Assembly (NCBI RefSeq): GCF_009711345.1
Contig: NZ_SMMA01000065.1
Coordinates: 45,042 to 109,041 of the forward strand
Origin: Pseudovibrio flavus
GTDB lineage: Bacteria; Pseudomonadota; Alphaproteobacteria; Rhizobiales; Stappiaceae
Length of the DNA: 64,000 nucleotides
Direction of reading: 5' to 3'
The notes below the pieces were generated by a model that searched no databases, was not told the DNA's origin, and saw nothing but the letters and a program-made list of their open reading frames with translations. Both the position numbers and the translations under genes were made by a program. How positions within the stretch are numbered: position 1 is the first letter of the stretch; each line of letters starts with the position of its first letter. Of the stretch, positions 25,235 through 35,693 are shown in pieces.

Positions 25235-25840
25235 TCAGGTGAATGCAAGTAGCATAGTGGCAGCAGCAATGAGCACAACACCACTAATTTTTTGAAGGAT
25301 ATGGGCAGTTTGCCCATCTTCTGCAAGGCTACGAGCACTTGCGCTAGCTAGGGCCATTACACTGTCGATGCAAAACGCTAGGGCAAGGTACGTTACCGCC
25401 AGAATGGTGAGTTGCGGCTCAGCCGGAAGGGAAGTTGTCATAAATTGCGGAAAGAGTGCTGCGAGAAAAATAAGTGTCTTGGGGTTTGAAAGACCCACGA
25501 GAAACCCACCAGCAAAATGGCGTGAGCCAGACAGAGCGGGCTTCTGAATACTCTGCTTCTTCAAGAGTGCAGTGATGCCAAGATAGAGCAGGTAGGCCGC
25601 CCCGCCGTACCGTATAGCTTCAAAAACAAGGGGCGCTTGCTGAACAACCCAACCAAGGCCAAGCGTTACGACGATGATCTGCAACAACTGCGCGATTGTG
25701 GCACCAACAACAGTGAGAAGGCCCGCGCTAAACCCGTGGGAGAGGGATTGGCCGATGATGAGGATCATATTCGGTCCCGGCGTGATCATCAGCAGGCTAA
25801 CGGCCAGAACAAACGCAAGATAGAGCCCGATATCAATCAC
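25235..25840 (-). CDS. LysE/RhtB family amino-acid exporter
   Basis: A 201-residue transporter with about six helices, of the LysE/RhtB export superfamily. TPGPNMILIIGQSLSHGFSAGLLTVVGATIAQ near residue 20 is the signature region, and GFLVGLSNPKTLIFLAALFPQF near 112 is the second. It begins with GTG behind GGTGAGG. The substrate cannot be read from sequence; homologues export threonine, homoserine or basic amino acids. Confidence 0.9.
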   Translation of the reverse strand: MIDIGLYLAFVLAVSLLMITPGPNMILIIGQSLSHGFSAGLLTVVGATIAQLLQIIVVTLGLGWVVQQAPLVFEAIRYGGAAYLLYLGITALLKKQSIQKPALSGSRHFAGGFLVGLSNPKTLIFLAALFPQFMTTSLPAEPQLTILAVTYLALAFCIDSVMALASASARSLAEDGQTAHILQKISGVVLIAAATMLLAFT

Positions 25841-25909
25841 AGTAGCCTCACCAAGGGTAAAGCGTCAGTTTTGTAGATGCCTTCAGATTCGACAACTCAA
25901 AAGGCAATA

Positions 25910-25938
25910 AAAAAGGGCCGGAAACCCGACCCTTTCAA
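25910..25938 (-). terminator. Intrinsic terminator of the ialB-like gene
   Basis: In the minus direction AAAGGGTCGGG, a short loop and CCGGCCCTTT form a stem with one mismatch, followed by a T-run (the A-run at 25909-25914). Confidence 0.8.
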
Positions 25939-25959
25939 AACTCTTGGAGGCTTGAGCGC

Positions 25960-26478
25960 TTATTTCAGCTGCGCATAGCCTTCTTTAAAGCCTTCAAGTG
26001 CAATCGGAATGCCGATGCCTTCTTCCGGTGTCTGGAAGATGATGAAGGTCGCAAGCTTGCCGGTGGTCAGGTGGGTGAGCAGGTCATCCTGCATCATCAC
26101 TTCTGCTACACAGCCGTTTGGCAGACAGCGCACAAAGGCAGCGCGGCCGATATCCTTGTCGTCAATGCGAAGGCCAAGGCCGGATGGCAGCAGCACACCG
26201 AGCGGAGCCAGAACACGCATAATGTCTGCCTGCTTGTCGGCTGTTTTCAGCACGATAACGGTAAGGCCAACGTTGTCACGGTCTTCTGCAGTCACGTTTT
26301 GGATAAGTGCGCACTGTTCTGATGGCGCGCCTGGAGGTGTGTCGCAACGTAGCTGCCAGTCATTATAGACGGAACGAACCTCACCCTGCGCCATTGCTGG
26401 GAAGGTGATGCCAACGCTCAAAACCGCTGTTGTTGCAAGTGCCACGACAAGGCGTGAGAAGCGGGTAACTAGATCCAA
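25960..26478 (-). CDS. Invasion-associated locus B (IalB) family protein
   Basis: Secreted or periplasmic protein of the IalB family, widespread in Rhizobiales and first named for erythrocyte invasion in Bartonella; the role in free-living bacteria is unknown. A signal peptide ends near AMAQG (about 30). The conserved core has VYNDWQLRCDT, CALIQ, RVLAPLGVLLPSGLGLRID and RCLPNGCVAEV with four paired-looking cysteines. Translation probably starts at TTG 26478, which sits eight bases after a perfect GGAGG; no in-frame ATG is available before the signal peptide. Confidence 0.88.
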   Translation of the reverse strand: MDLVTRFSRLVVALATTAVLSVGITFPAMAQGEVRSVYNDWQLRCDTPPGAPSEQCALIQNVTAEDRDNVGLTVIVLKTADKQADIMRVLAPLGVLLPSGLGLRIDDKDIGRAAFVRCLPNGCVAEVMMQDDLLTHLTTGKLATFIIFQTPEEGIGIPIALEGFKEGYAQLK

Positions 26479-26967
26479 ACGAACTTCCTCCGTTCGACGC
26501 TCAACCTGTGAATGCCAAGCAATGACGAATCAATAGGGATTAGTAAATGATTGTGCCCGCGAGCTTTCCAGCTTCCGTTGAAAATGGAAAGTCGCATTTA
26601 CACCTTAACGACATAATTCCATCAACATGGGTTTTTAAGCGAAAAATCTCCCTATCCCGTGAAAAGTATCCTTAAGTTTCGTGGATTGTTGCGCTGCGCA
26701 TGCGTGAAAGTACCTTAGGTAGCATTGCTAGCGTGGCCAACTTGTGGTTTCTCTCCAGAACATTGATACATATCAAAATAACGTGCGACCAAACGTCGCT
26801 TCGACCTACGTGGAATCGCGTATTTCCCGTATGTGAGCTAGAGTGTCGCAGGGTTAAATTTGATCTTGGCCGTCGTGTCGCGCGTAGCGGGACGCAAGAA
26901 ATCCGTGAAGTCGGCGAGTAGTTCGCCGCTACCAGCGGCCTAAAAAACGGAATGAGGGAGCGCAAAA
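26479..26967. promoter_or_regulatory. 489-base divergent regulatory region, ialB-like / ctaC
   Basis: No gene is supported here. The stretch holds the FNR/FixK-type dyad at 26763-26776. Further downstream, a GAATGAGGGAG ribosome site precedes ctaC. I could not assign the promoters with confidence. Confidence 0.6.
26763..26776 (+). promoter_or_regulatory. FNR/FixK-type binding site upstream of ctaC
   Basis: TTGATACATATCAA is a perfect dyad fitting TTGAT-N4-ATCAA, the consensus of FNR, FixK and related Crp-family oxygen or NO regulators. It lies about 190 bases before the ctaC start. Terminal oxidase operons are known targets of these regulators; whether it activates or represses here is unknown. 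Confidence 0.75.
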
Positions 26968-27903
26968 GTGACGAAGCTCTGGGAACGTCACATGAGAACA
27001 CTAGCAACAGTCTTTGGGCTTGTTGGCGCGCTTGTGTTTTCTGCTGGCATTGCATCAGCTGCACAGCCGGAACCTTGGCAGATGGGCTTTCAGCCTGCTG
27101 CAACCGAGGTGATGGAATTTGTTCACTGGTTCAATAATTTTACATTGATCATTATCACCGCCGTAACGCTGTTTGTTCTGGCGCTGCTTATTTATTGTGT
27201 GGTGCGCTTCTCCAAGCGTAACAACCCGGAGGCTTCTAAAACCTCCCATAACACCATGATTGAGGTTGTGTGGACTGTCGTTCCAATCCTCATTCTGGTG
27301 GTTATTGCAGTTCCGTCCTTCCGCTTGCTGTTCATGCAGCAGGTCATCCCGCAGTACGACATGGTTATCAAGGCTACTGGTTACCAGTGGTACTGGGGCT
27401 ATGAGTACGTTGACGAGGGCATGGAAGATGTCGCGTTTGACGCGATCATGCTGTCCGACGAAGAGCGTGCCGAGAAGATGGCCTCTGAAGGCCTGACTGA
27501 AAAAGACGTGCCGCGCCTTCTGGCGACCGATTACAACATGGTCGTGCCAGTTGATACCACCGTTCTGGTTCAGGTTACTGCTGGCGACGTAATCCACGCA
27601 TTCGCAATGCCTGCCTTTGGTGTGAAGATTGATGCTGTTCCGGGCCGTTTGAACCAGACTTGGTTCCGCGCCGAGCGCACCGGCATCTACTACGGCCAGT
27701 GTTCTGAGCTCTGCGGTAAAGACCACGCCTTCATGCCAATCGCTGTTCAGGTTGTAACCAAAGAGCAGTACGCGGTTTGGGCAGAAGCAGCCAAATCCGA
27801 CGTTGACGAAGCAAACGCCAAGCTTGCAGCCCTGATCAAGAAAGAGAAGGTCGCAGCAGCTAAGGGTGCGGACGACACCCTGACCGTGGCGGCTTCCAAC
27901 TAA
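26968..27903 (+). CDS. ctaC: Cytochrome c oxidase subunit II
   Basis: CuA-bearing subunit of the aa3-type oxidase; accepts electrons from cytochrome c on the periplasmic side. A signal peptide ends near SAAQPEPW, two membrane helices follow (about 50-75 and 93-115), then the aromatic patch YQWYWGYEY and the CuA site C245-SEL-C249-GKDH-AFM. The complete CuA site marks a cytochrome c, not a quinol, oxidase. The GTG at 26968 is placed seven bases after GAGGGAG; an ATG eight codons later is the alternative. It opens the cta operon. Confidence 0.96.
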   Translation: MTKLWERHMRTLATVFGLVGALVFSAGIASAAQPEPWQMGFQPAATEVMEFVHWFNNFTLIIITAVTLFVLALLIYCVVRFSKRNNPEASKTSHNTMIEVVWTVVPILILVVIAVPSFRLLFMQQVIPQYDMVIKATGYQWYWGYEYVDEGMEDVAFDAIMLSDEERAEKMASEGLTEKDVPRLLATDYNMVVPVDTTVLVQVTAGDVIHAFAMPAFGVKIDAVPGRLNQTWFRAERTGIYYGQCSELCGKDHAFMPIAVQVVTKEQYAVWAEAAKSDVDEANAKLAALIKKEKVAAAKGADDTLTVAASN

Positions 27904-27921
27904 CTGGCATTACCGAATTGC

Positions 27922-27954
27922 TGCGCCGGGTCCAAATGGGGCCGATCCGGCGCA
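27922..27954 (+). other. Intercistronic hairpin between ctaC and ctaD
   Basis: TGCGCCGG (27922-27929) pairs perfectly with CCGGCGCA (27947-27954). With no T-run it is more likely a stabiliser or processing site that sets different levels of subunits I and II. Confidence 0.5.
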
Positions 27955-27971
27955 CCTTTGAAATTTGATGA

Positions 27972-29576
<1,605 letters not shown>

Positions 29577-29595
29577 GCAAAGTTTGACGGAACAA

Positions 29596-29622
29596 GAGGA
29601 AGGCGCATCCGGTGCCTTCCTC
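29596..29622 (+). other. Intercistronic hairpin between ctaD and ctaB
   Basis: GAGGAAGGC (29596-29604) pairs perfectly with GCCTTCCTC (29614-29622) around 9 nt. No T-run follows; it may partly terminate or protect the highly expressed ctaCD message. Confidence 0.5.
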
Positions 29623-29726
29623 CAATAAGAGCGAAAACGCCGAGCAAGCAAAAATGAGAACCTGCCACCGAAGGCAAGGTCACAGCTCCAATCAGGGAAG
29701 GGGCTGAAAGAGTTGAGGGGACGCAC

Positions 29727-30650
29727 ATGACGCTCATGGAGCAAACAGAAACAATTGCTGAAACCGGCGGGCACGGTGAAGTACGCGATTACATCGCGCT
29801 GTTAAAACCGCGTGTCATGTCGCTTGTCATCTTTACCGCTCTTGTGGGCGTGGTGCTTGCACCAACAACACAGCACCCTGTTCTGTCTTTCGTTGCGCTT
29901 CTGTGCATTGCTATTGGCGCTGGTGCATCGGGTGCGCTGAATATGTGGTGGGATGCTGACATCGACCGCATTATGAGTCGCACGCAAAATCGCCCGATCC
30001 CTGCAGGCAAAGTTACACCGCAAGAAGCCCTTGCGTTTGGCCTTACTCTCTCCGGCGGATCAGTCGTTACGCTTGGTCTTGCAACCAATTGGGTTGCCGC
30101 AGGCTTGTTGGCCTTCACTATTTTCTTCTACGTGGTCATCTACACCATGTGGCTTAAGCGCAGCACGCCGCAGAACATCGTTATCGGTGGTGCCGCTGGC
30201 GCGCTTCCTCCCGTTGTTGGCTGGGCAGCTGTTACCGGCACCGTCAGCATCGAGAGCATCGCACTCTTTATGATCATCTTCGCATGGACGCCGCCTCACT
30301 TCTGGGCGCTGGCTCTGTTCAAGAACGATGACTACAAGGCCGCGAAAATTCCTATGCTTCCGGTGGCTGCTGGCGAGACAGCGACGCGCCACCAGATCCT
30401 ACTTTATTCTGTAATTTTGATGCCTATTGGCGTGTCTCCATACCTGCTCGGTTATGCGGGTATTGGATACGGGGTTCTTTCCACCGTCGCTGGCCTAGGC
30501 TTCCTCTATTACGCCGTGCAGGTGTGGCGCACCCGTGAAGGTGATGCAGCCCACAAGGCAGCAGTGAAGCTCTTCAAGTTCTCTCTGCTTTATCTGTCCG
30601 GCTTGTTCGCAGCTCTTCTTATCGAGCACCTCTTGGGACTGGGAGTTTAA
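29727..30650 (+). CDS. ctaB: Protohaem IX farnesyltransferase (haem O synthase)
   Basis: UbiA-superfamily membrane enzyme that farnesylates haem b to haem o for the oxidase. The first Asp-rich motif is [25 protein letters not shown] near residue 75; the [16 protein letters not shown] segment near 190 is the second. The 307-residue length is normal. The first ATG is at 29727, with another three codons on. It is followed after two bases by a small gene, so the cta genes are tightly packed from here. Confidence 0.96.
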   Translation: MTLMEQTETIAETGGHGEVRDYIALLKPRVMSLVIFTALVGVVLAPTTQHPVLSFVALLCIAIGAGASGALNMWWDADIDRIMSRTQNRPIPAGKVTPQEALAFGLTLSGGSVVTLGLATNWVAAGLLAFTIFFYVVIYTMWLKRSTPQNIVIGGAAGALPPVVGWAAVTGTVSIESIALFMIIFAWTPPHFWALALFKNDDYKAAKIPMLPVAAGETATRHQILLYSVILMPIGVSPYLLGYAGIGYGVLSTVAGLGFLYYAVQVWRTREGDAAHKAAVKLFKFSLLYLSGLFAALLIEHLLGLGV

Positions 30651-30652
30651 TA

Positions 30653-30808
30653 ATGACAACTGAGAAAAACGTTCTCTCACAAGACCAGATTAAAAAGCGC
30701 CGTGGCCGTTCTATGGCGATTGCCATCAGCCTCGGCCTGCTTGTCGCTCTGTTCTACTTGGTGACCATCATCAAGCTGGGTCCGGGCATTATGGACCGTC
30801 CGCTTTAA
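30653..30808 (+). CDS. coxF: Small cytochrome oxidase operon protein CoxF
   Basis: A 51-residue reading frame from ATG 30653 to TAA 30806-30808, starting two bases after the ctaB stop. It has a basic head (residues 14-19, KKRRGR), one membrane helix (about 21-40, AIAISLGLLVALFYLVTII) and a short tail KLGPGIMDRPL. This size, topology and position between ctaB and ctaG match the CoxF protein of alphaproteobacterial oxidase operons. The exact role in assembly is not known. Confidence 0.8.
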   Translation: MTTEKNVLSQDQIKKRRGRSMAIAISLGLLVALFYLVTIIKLGPGIMDRPL

Positions 30809-30836
30809 TCGTGACGAATGGACTTGATGGAACACC

Positions 30837-31439
30837 ATGAGCAGCACTAGCAACAACCAGCAGAACAAAAACGGCAAAGTCGCGCTTATTTGCGTTGGCA
30901 TCTTTGCTGGTATGCTGGGCGCGGCCTTCGCCGCCGTGCCGCTTTATGATTTGTTCTGCCGTGTTACCGGTTACGGTGGCACGACCCAGCGCGCTGATGA
31001 GGCATCGCAGACCATTTTGGACCGCGAGATCATCGTGCGCTTTGATGCGAACACCAACAGCGATCTACCTTGGGACTTTGGCCCAAAGCAGAAGGTTGTG
31101 CGCGTCAAACTAGGGCAGATGGCAGAGGTTGCTTACGAGGCCCGCAATTTAGCGAGCGCCAAGACCACCGGCACCTCTACGTTTAATGTTTCGCCTAGTG
31201 AAATGGGCGGTTATTTCAACAAGATCGACTGCTTCTGCTTCACCGAGCAGCCTTTGGCCTCTGGTGAATCAATAGACATGCCGGTCCTGTTTTTTATCGA
31301 TCCTGAGATGGATAAGGACGAAGACCTTCGTCACATTAAGGAAGTCACGCTTTCCTATACATTTTTTAAAGTCGACGCAGAAGAACAGACCGCCGCTGTA
31401 GAAGCGCCGGACGCATCATCTGCGCCAAACAAGCTTTAG
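30837..31439 (+). CDS. ctaG: Cytochrome c oxidase assembly protein CtaG/Cox11
   Basis: Membrane-anchored copper chaperone that delivers Cu to the CuB site of subunit I. One N-terminal helix (about 11-33) ends at PLYDLFCRVTGYGGTTQ, a classic Cox11 sequence. The copper motif is KIDCFCFTEQ (two Cys in CFCF) in the periplasmic domain. 200 residues is the usual length. It is in the tight cta run; the start ATG lies 28 bases after coxF. Confidence 0.96.
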   Translation: MSSTSNNQQNKNGKVALICVGIFAGMLGAAFAAVPLYDLFCRVTGYGGTTQRADEASQTILDREIIVRFDANTNSDLPWDFGPKQKVVRVKLGQMAEVAYEARNLASAKTTGTSTFNVSPSEMGGYFNKIDCFCFTEQPLASGESIDMPVLFFIDPEMDKDEDLRHIKEVTLSYTFFKVDAEEQTAAVEAPDASSAPNKL

Positions 31440-31485
31440 GTTTTTCTTCAGGCGGAAAAACCCCAGAGGATTTGGGAGCAATTGA

Positions 31486-32373
31486 ATGGCCGAGGCACAT
31501 AAAAAGAACCACGATTACCATATTATAGATCCGAGCCCCTGGCCGTTTCTCGGATCAATGGGCGCACTTGTACTTGCAATCGGTTCGATCGCGTTCATGC
31601 GTTCGTCCAACGGCGATAGCCTAGGCTTCTTTCCATACGTGAACGAAGCTGGCGAAAGCGTCTATGGTATCGACCTGACCGGTTGGGGCCTGTTTGCGAT
31701 TGGCCTTGCCATCGTGCTTTACACCATGTTCTGCTGGTGGCGCGATACCGTTAAGGAATCCCGCGAAGGGCATCACACCCGCGTTGTTTCTTTGCACCTG
31801 CGCTATGGCATGCTGCTGTTCATCGCTTCTGAAGTGATGTTCTTCGTTGCGTGGTTCTGGGCGTTCTTTGATGCATCCCTGTTCGCAGGTGAGGCTATTC
31901 AGGTAGACCGTGTTGCCCACACAGGCGGCGTATGGCCTCCGCAAGGCGTTGAGACCTTTGATCCTTGGCACCTGCCGCTGCTCAACACCCTTATCCTGCT
32001 TCTGTCCGGTACTGCTGTAACTTGGGCGCACCATGCTCTCATTCACAATGACCGTGAAGGTTTGAAGTGGGGTCTGATCGCAACCGTTGCCTTGGGTATT
32101 ATCTTCTCTGCACTGCAGGCCTACGAATACTCCCACGCCGCGTTTGGTTTCTCTGAAAACATCTACGGCGCGACCTTCTTTATGGCCACCGGCTTCCACG
32201 GCTTCCACGTAATCGTAGGTACCATCTTCCTGTTCGTCTGCTTTATGCGCGTGCTTGCAGGCCACTTCTCGCCAAACAAACACTTCGGTTTTGAGGCAGC
32301 AGCTTGGTACTGGCACTTCGTTGATGTTGTATGGCTGTTCCTGTTTGCCGCTGTTTACATCTGGGGTGGCTAA
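31486..32373 (+). CDS. ctaE: Cytochrome c oxidase subunit III
   Basis: Seven-helix subunit III of the aa3 oxidase, which stabilises proton uptake and the binuclear centre. Features are [16 protein letters not shown] at the start, [50 protein letters not shown] and the end [24 protein letters not shown]. Length is 295. A strong terminator follows about 37 bases after the stop, so this may end the main structural transcript. Confidence 0.97.
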   Translation: MAEAHKKNHDYHIIDPSPWPFLGSMGALVLAIGSIAFMRSSNGDSLGFFPYVNEAGESVYGIDLTGWGLFAIGLAIVLYTMFCWWRDTVKESREGHHTRVVSLHLRYGMLLFIASEVMFFVAWFWAFFDASLFAGEAIQVDRVAHTGGVWPPQGVETFDPWHLPLLNTLILLLSGTAVTWAHHALIHNDREGLKWGLIATVALGIIFSALQAYEYSHAAFGFSENIYGATFFMATGFHGFHVIVGTIFLFVCFMRVLAGHFSPNKHFGFEAAAWYWHFVDVVWLFLFAAVYIWGG

Positions 32374-32409
32374 GCACTAGTTGCTTGGATTTACACAGAA
32401 ACTACAGGT

Positions 32410-32431
32410 AAAGGCGGCGCGTGCCGCCTTT
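32410..32431 (+). terminator. Terminator after ctaE
   Basis: AAAGGCGGC (32410-32418) pairs with GCCGCCTTT (32423-32431) around GCGT, followed by ATTGTTTC. The tail is T-poor, so read-through to the DUF983 and surf1 genes is likely. Confidence 0.75.
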
Positions 32432-32495
32432 ATTGTTTCAAGATTGTTTCTTTCCAAAAACAAGAACTCTGGGTTGTTCGCAGAGTGCCAATAGA

Positions 32496-32882
32496 ATGCG
32501 AGAGATGGAAAAGAATAACGAGATGTCACTGGCCCGAATTGTTGGCATTGGTCTACGCGGAAAATGTCCTTTCTGCGGGCAAAGCTCCATATTCAAAGGT
32601 TATTTGACGTTGCGTTCTCATTGCCCTAGCTGCGGGTCATCGCTAGAGAGTGCCGATCCGGGCGATGGCCCAGCCGTATTCATTATTATGTTCCTTGGCT
32701 TTGTCATCGTTGGCGGCGTGCTGTTGGTTGAAATGGCCTATCAGCCGCCGATGTGGCTGCATCTGGTCATTTGGCTTCCGCTTACAATCATTTTGTCATT
32801 GGTAGTTTTACGCCCTTTAAAGGGATTAATTATTGCCCTCCAATTCTTTAACAAGGCGTCTGAGGGGAAACGCGATGAGTGA
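32496..32882 (+). CDS. DUF983 family membrane protein
   Basis: A small protein of about 128 residues with a zinc-ribbon-like head (RGKCPFCG...HCPSCG) and two membrane helices (about 60-105). The DUF983 family regularly sits between ctaE and surf1 in alphaproteobacterial oxidase operons, suggesting an assembly role. The start is uncertain: in-frame ATGs lie at 32496, 32505 and 32523, none with a clear ribosome site, and I chose the first. It overlaps surf1 by eight bases. Confidence 0.82.
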   Translation: MREMEKNNEMSLARIVGIGLRGKCPFCGQSSIFKGYLTLRSHCPSCGSSLESADPGDGPAVFIIMFLGFVIVGGVLLVEMAYQPPMWLHLVIWLPLTIILSLVVLRPLKGLIIALQFFNKASEGKRDE

Positions 32883-33933
32883 AAACAAAGAAACACCCGA
32901 TCGTGAAGAGAACGATACTCCTGAACATGACGATAACGTTCAAGTGGAGTTTGATCCTACAAAACAGCTAGACGATCTAGAGTTTCAGGAAGCGATAGAA
33001 GCCGATTTTGCCGGAAAAGATACGGATGAGGACGCTGAAGCCTCTGAGGGTGAAAAGCCCGTGCCTTTCTGGAGAAAGCACCTGATCCTCAATATTTGCG
33101 TTCTGGTTTCCTTCGCGTTTCTTACGAGCCTCGGTATTTGGCAACTCCAGCGCCTTGCATGGAAGAACCAGCTTGTCGAGTTTGCAACCACTCGCGCTGT
33201 CCAGCCGCCTGTAGCACCGCCTGCTCCCGATGAGTGGGAGGGCCTCTCCAACGAAGATATCGACTACTTGCCGGTTAAAGTCACCGGCCAGTTCCTCATG
33301 GGTGAGCTTTTCTATTTCGACACGCTGGTAAAGCCGAAAGGGCCGCTTGGCGGGCAGGGATACTTCCTCTTCCAACCGTTTGTGACGGAAGATCATTGGA
33401 TCTTGATGGTGAACCGCGGCTTCATTCCGCTGGATCGGCGGGAGTTCAAAACCCGCCTTGGTTCGCATCCGCCTAAGGAAACCGTAACGATCACGGGCCT
33501 TGCGCGTAGGGCGGAAGTGCCAAGCATGTTTACGCCTGAGCCAAACAACAAGACAGGTGAATGGTACGCCCGCGAACCGGTTAAGATGGGTAGTGCTCTG
33601 GGTTTTCAGGAATTCCCGATTGCGCCTTACTCCGTTGATCTCACGGAGAACCTGAATGAGTCTGGCGGCCTGCCGCAGGCCGGTGAAACGCGCATGACGT
33701 TCCGCAATAATCACCTGCAATATGCTGCTACTTGGTTCGGTCTCGCGCTAACGCTTCTAGCCGTTTACATCGCTTACATTCTTACCCTGCGCAAAGCCGC
33801 ACGGCAGGAAGCTGGTGAAGAAGATGACGATGACGAAGACTTTGATGATGATGAAGAATACGCAGACCCACGTCTGACACCTCCGCCGGATTATGAGGAT
33901 GATGATCCAAAGGGTGCCAAGCGTAAAAGCTAG
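32875..33933 (+). CDS. surf1: SURF1 family cytochrome oxidase assembly protein
   Basis: Haem a insertion factor with two membrane helices flanking a periplasmic domain (helices near 60-80 and 290-310). GIWQLQRLAWK after the first helix, GQGYFLFQPF, LMVNRGFIPLDRR and the NNHLQYAATWFGLA ending are SURF1 marks. The start is set at ATG 32875 behind GAGGGG, overlapping the DUF983 stop. Unusual for the family are an acidic N-terminal extension of about 55 residues and a very acidic C-terminal tail (EEDDDDEDFDDDEE), both on the cytoplasmic side. Confidence 0.93.
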   Translation: MSENKETPDREENDTPEHDDNVQVEFDPTKQLDDLEFQEAIEADFAGKDTDEDAEASEGEKPVPFWRKHLILNICVLVSFAFLTSLGIWQLQRLAWKNQLVEFATTRAVQPPVAPPAPDEWEGLSNEDIDYLPVKVTGQFLMGELFYFDTLVKPKGPLGGQGYFLFQPFVTEDHWILMVNRGFIPLDRREFKTRLGSHPPKETVTITGLARRAEVPSMFTPEPNNKTGEWYAREPVKMGSALGFQEFPIAPYSVDLTENLNESGGLPQAGETRMTFRNNHLQYAATWFGLALTLLAVYIAYILTLRKAARQEAGEEDDDDEDFDDDEEYADPRLTPPPDYEDDDPKGAKRKS

Positions 33934-34000
33934 CTCTAAGAGCAATCAGGGTGTGCATGCATTTTAAGGCAGATCACCCAAATAGAACCAGCGAGTTTGA

Positions 34001-34029
34001 TGGCAGGGGCAAGCCCCTGCCATTTTTTT
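34001..34029 (+). terminator. Intrinsic terminator after surf1
   Basis: TGGCAGGGGC (34001-34010) pairs perfectly with GCCCCTGCCA (34013-34022) and is followed by seven T (34023-34029). It ends the cta operon and sits nine bases before the convergent peroxiredoxin stop. Confidence 0.9.
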
Positions 34030-34037
34030 GTCAGGCC

Positions 34038-34523
34038 TTACAGAGCCTTGAGAATTTCGTCAGCGCCGGAAACTTCCATAACAGATGGATTTTCTTCGAC
34101 GTTGAGCACCTTCACGGTGCCGTTGTCCAGCAGCATGGAATAGCGCTTGGAGCGTACACCTAGACCGACTGCGGAGATGTCGATGTCTAGGCCAACAGCC
34201 TTGGTCAGTTCTCCGTTCGCGTCGGAAAGGAACTTGATCTTGCCTTTGGTATCACTGGATTCTTCCCACGCGTGCATAACAAACGGGTCGTTTACAGATA
34301 CCACCGCAATCATATCAACGCCTTTGGCGAGGATTTCGTCAGCATGGTCGCGATAAGACGGAACGTGGCTCGCGCTACAGGTCGGCGTAAACGCGCCGGG
34401 AACCGCGAAAAGAACAACCTTCTTGCCTGCGAAAAGATCGGAGCTACTCACAGCCTCCGGTCCACTGGAACCCAGCACAAAAAGGGTTGCTGATGGAAGC
34501 GTTTCTCCAACTTTAATCGTCAT
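34038..34523 (-). CDS. Peroxiredoxin, Prx5-type, single cysteine
   Basis: Thiol peroxidase of the Prx5/AhpC-TSA group. The peroxidatic site is VPGAFTPTCSASH with Cys49; no other cysteine exists in the chain, so it is a 1-Cys enzyme needing an outside thiol such as glutathione or glutaredoxin. The chosen ATG (34523) lies seven bases after CAGGAG; an upstream in-frame ATG adds 14 residues with no ribosome site. 161 residues is normal. It is the convergent neighbour of surf1. Confidence 0.92.
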   Translation of the reverse strand: MTIKVGETLPSATLFVLGSSGPEAVSSSDLFAGKKVVLFAVPGAFTPTCSASHVPSYRDHADEILAKGVDMIAVVSVNDPFVMHAWEESSDTKGKIKFLSDANGELTKAVGLDIDISAVGLGVRSKRYSMLLDNGTVKVLNVEENPSVMEVSGADEILKAL

Positions 34524-34630
34524 GGAATACTCCTGAATTGAATGGGGGTGCTGGTTTGGGAGCACCGAAAAACCACACTCTTACGATTCCAGAGATTACG
34601 TAGATCGGCGTAAAGAGGAAGGGGTAAAAT

Positions 34631-34656
34631 AAAAAAAGGGAGGCTAAAGAGCCTCC
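34631..34656 (-). terminator. Terminator overlapping the end of the DsbD-alpha-like gene
   Basis: In the minus direction GGAGGCT (34650-34656) pairs with AGCCTCC (34639-34645) around a 4-nt loop and runs into C plus seven T (34631-34637). The stop codon of the gene lies within the stem. Confidence 0.85.
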
Positions 34657-35501
34657 GCAAATCCTTTCGGTAGGGTAATTTCCTGCGTTTCCTCAAAGGT
34701 TCTCTGCCCGCTTACCAAGGTCATAACAAGGTCTAGCGTGTTACCTTCATGGGCAAGGCCGTTCATTGGAAGCTGCCATGTGGCAACGTCGCCCTTAACG
34801 CCCTTGAGTTTGGGAACGCCGTGATAGGACATTGGTGGCCCTTCAACAAACAGGGCAGGGTCGGTGTCACCCTCTTGCACCTTGCTGGTGAACTCCAGAA
34901 CAGGTTCCTTGCCGTTTTTGGAAAGGCTGACCGTAATCTGGTTGTCTCCCGCTTCATGGGCTTGAGGAATACTCTTTAGCGCATCGTAAAACAGGGCATC
35001 AGAAGCTGTATCCTTCTTTCCTGCGGATGGAAGGGTAGTTGATAGCTCCGTTGATACGGGCACGCAGACCTTCTCGCAGATGCCAAAATCCATTTTGGCA
35101 ACAACAACCGCTGGCCGCTTGTCGCTCTTGCGCTCTATGCGAACAGGGAGGGTCACTTTGTCCTTGTAGACGATGCTGCGGGAAAAACCGTCGAAGTACT
35201 CCTGCGGTGCAGGGAACATAAGCTGCGCATCTGTCAGATTGGTCGATGAGGAAAAATCCACCTCAGTCGGCACACCAGCTTCACCGGGGTAACGCCAGTA
35301 CATGTGCCAGCCCGGTTTTAGCTCGAACTGGAATGCGGCTAGATAGCTACCATCGGCCTCTGGAGCACTGGCGCGGACAAGGCGAACCTGACCACCTTCA
35401 ATAGGGGTCCAGTCTGTGCCAAATGTTTCCACAGCCTGCGCTTGGGTGGCGAGGGGAAGTGCAATGATCGCAAAAAGTGCTGTTTTGAGTGGATTTATCA
35501 T
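34644..35501 (-). CDS. Periplasmic DsbD alpha-domain-like protein
   Basis: Secreted protein of about 285 residues with a signal peptide ending in ATQAQAVE and an immunoglobulin-like domain similar to the N-terminal domain of the disulfide reductase DsbD. The C-x4-C-type pair in FGICEKVCVP (about 140) corresponds to the redox cysteines of that domain. WHMYWRYPGEAGVPT is another conserved mark. Unlike DsbD it lacks the eight-helix core and thioredoxin domain, so it must take electrons from another membrane protein. The ATG at 35501 gives a clean signal peptide; the 20 residues upstream in frame look non-coding. Confidence 0.85.
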   Translation of the reverse strand: MINPLKTALFAIIALPLATQAQAVETFGTDWTPIEGGQVRLVRASAPEADGSYLAAFQFELKPGWHMYWRYPGEAGVPTEVDFSSSTNLTDAQLMFPAPQEYFDGFSRSIVYKDKVTLPVRIERKSDKRPAVVVAKMDFGICEKVCVPVSTELSTTLPSAGKKDTASDALFYDALKSIPQAHEAGDNQITVSLSKNGKEPVLEFTSKVQEGDTDPALFVEGPPMSYHGVPKLKGVKGDVATWQLPMNGLAHEGNTLDLVMTLVSGQRTFEETQEITLPKGFAEAL

Positions 35502-35693
35502 CCTCTTTCCATAGACCAAACCACCAATACTCCAAAATGACATTCTGCCGCGTGGCTTCACAACTTCGAGAGGGACACAGAATTTACCTTGTATGTGTGC
35601 ATCTTCCTAAAATCTCTGAAGTTCATTTGCAATGTGCTGTCAGGTAGGTAGGCTATAGCAAAGTTCGCTAAGTGCCACAGGAGAGATCGCCGC

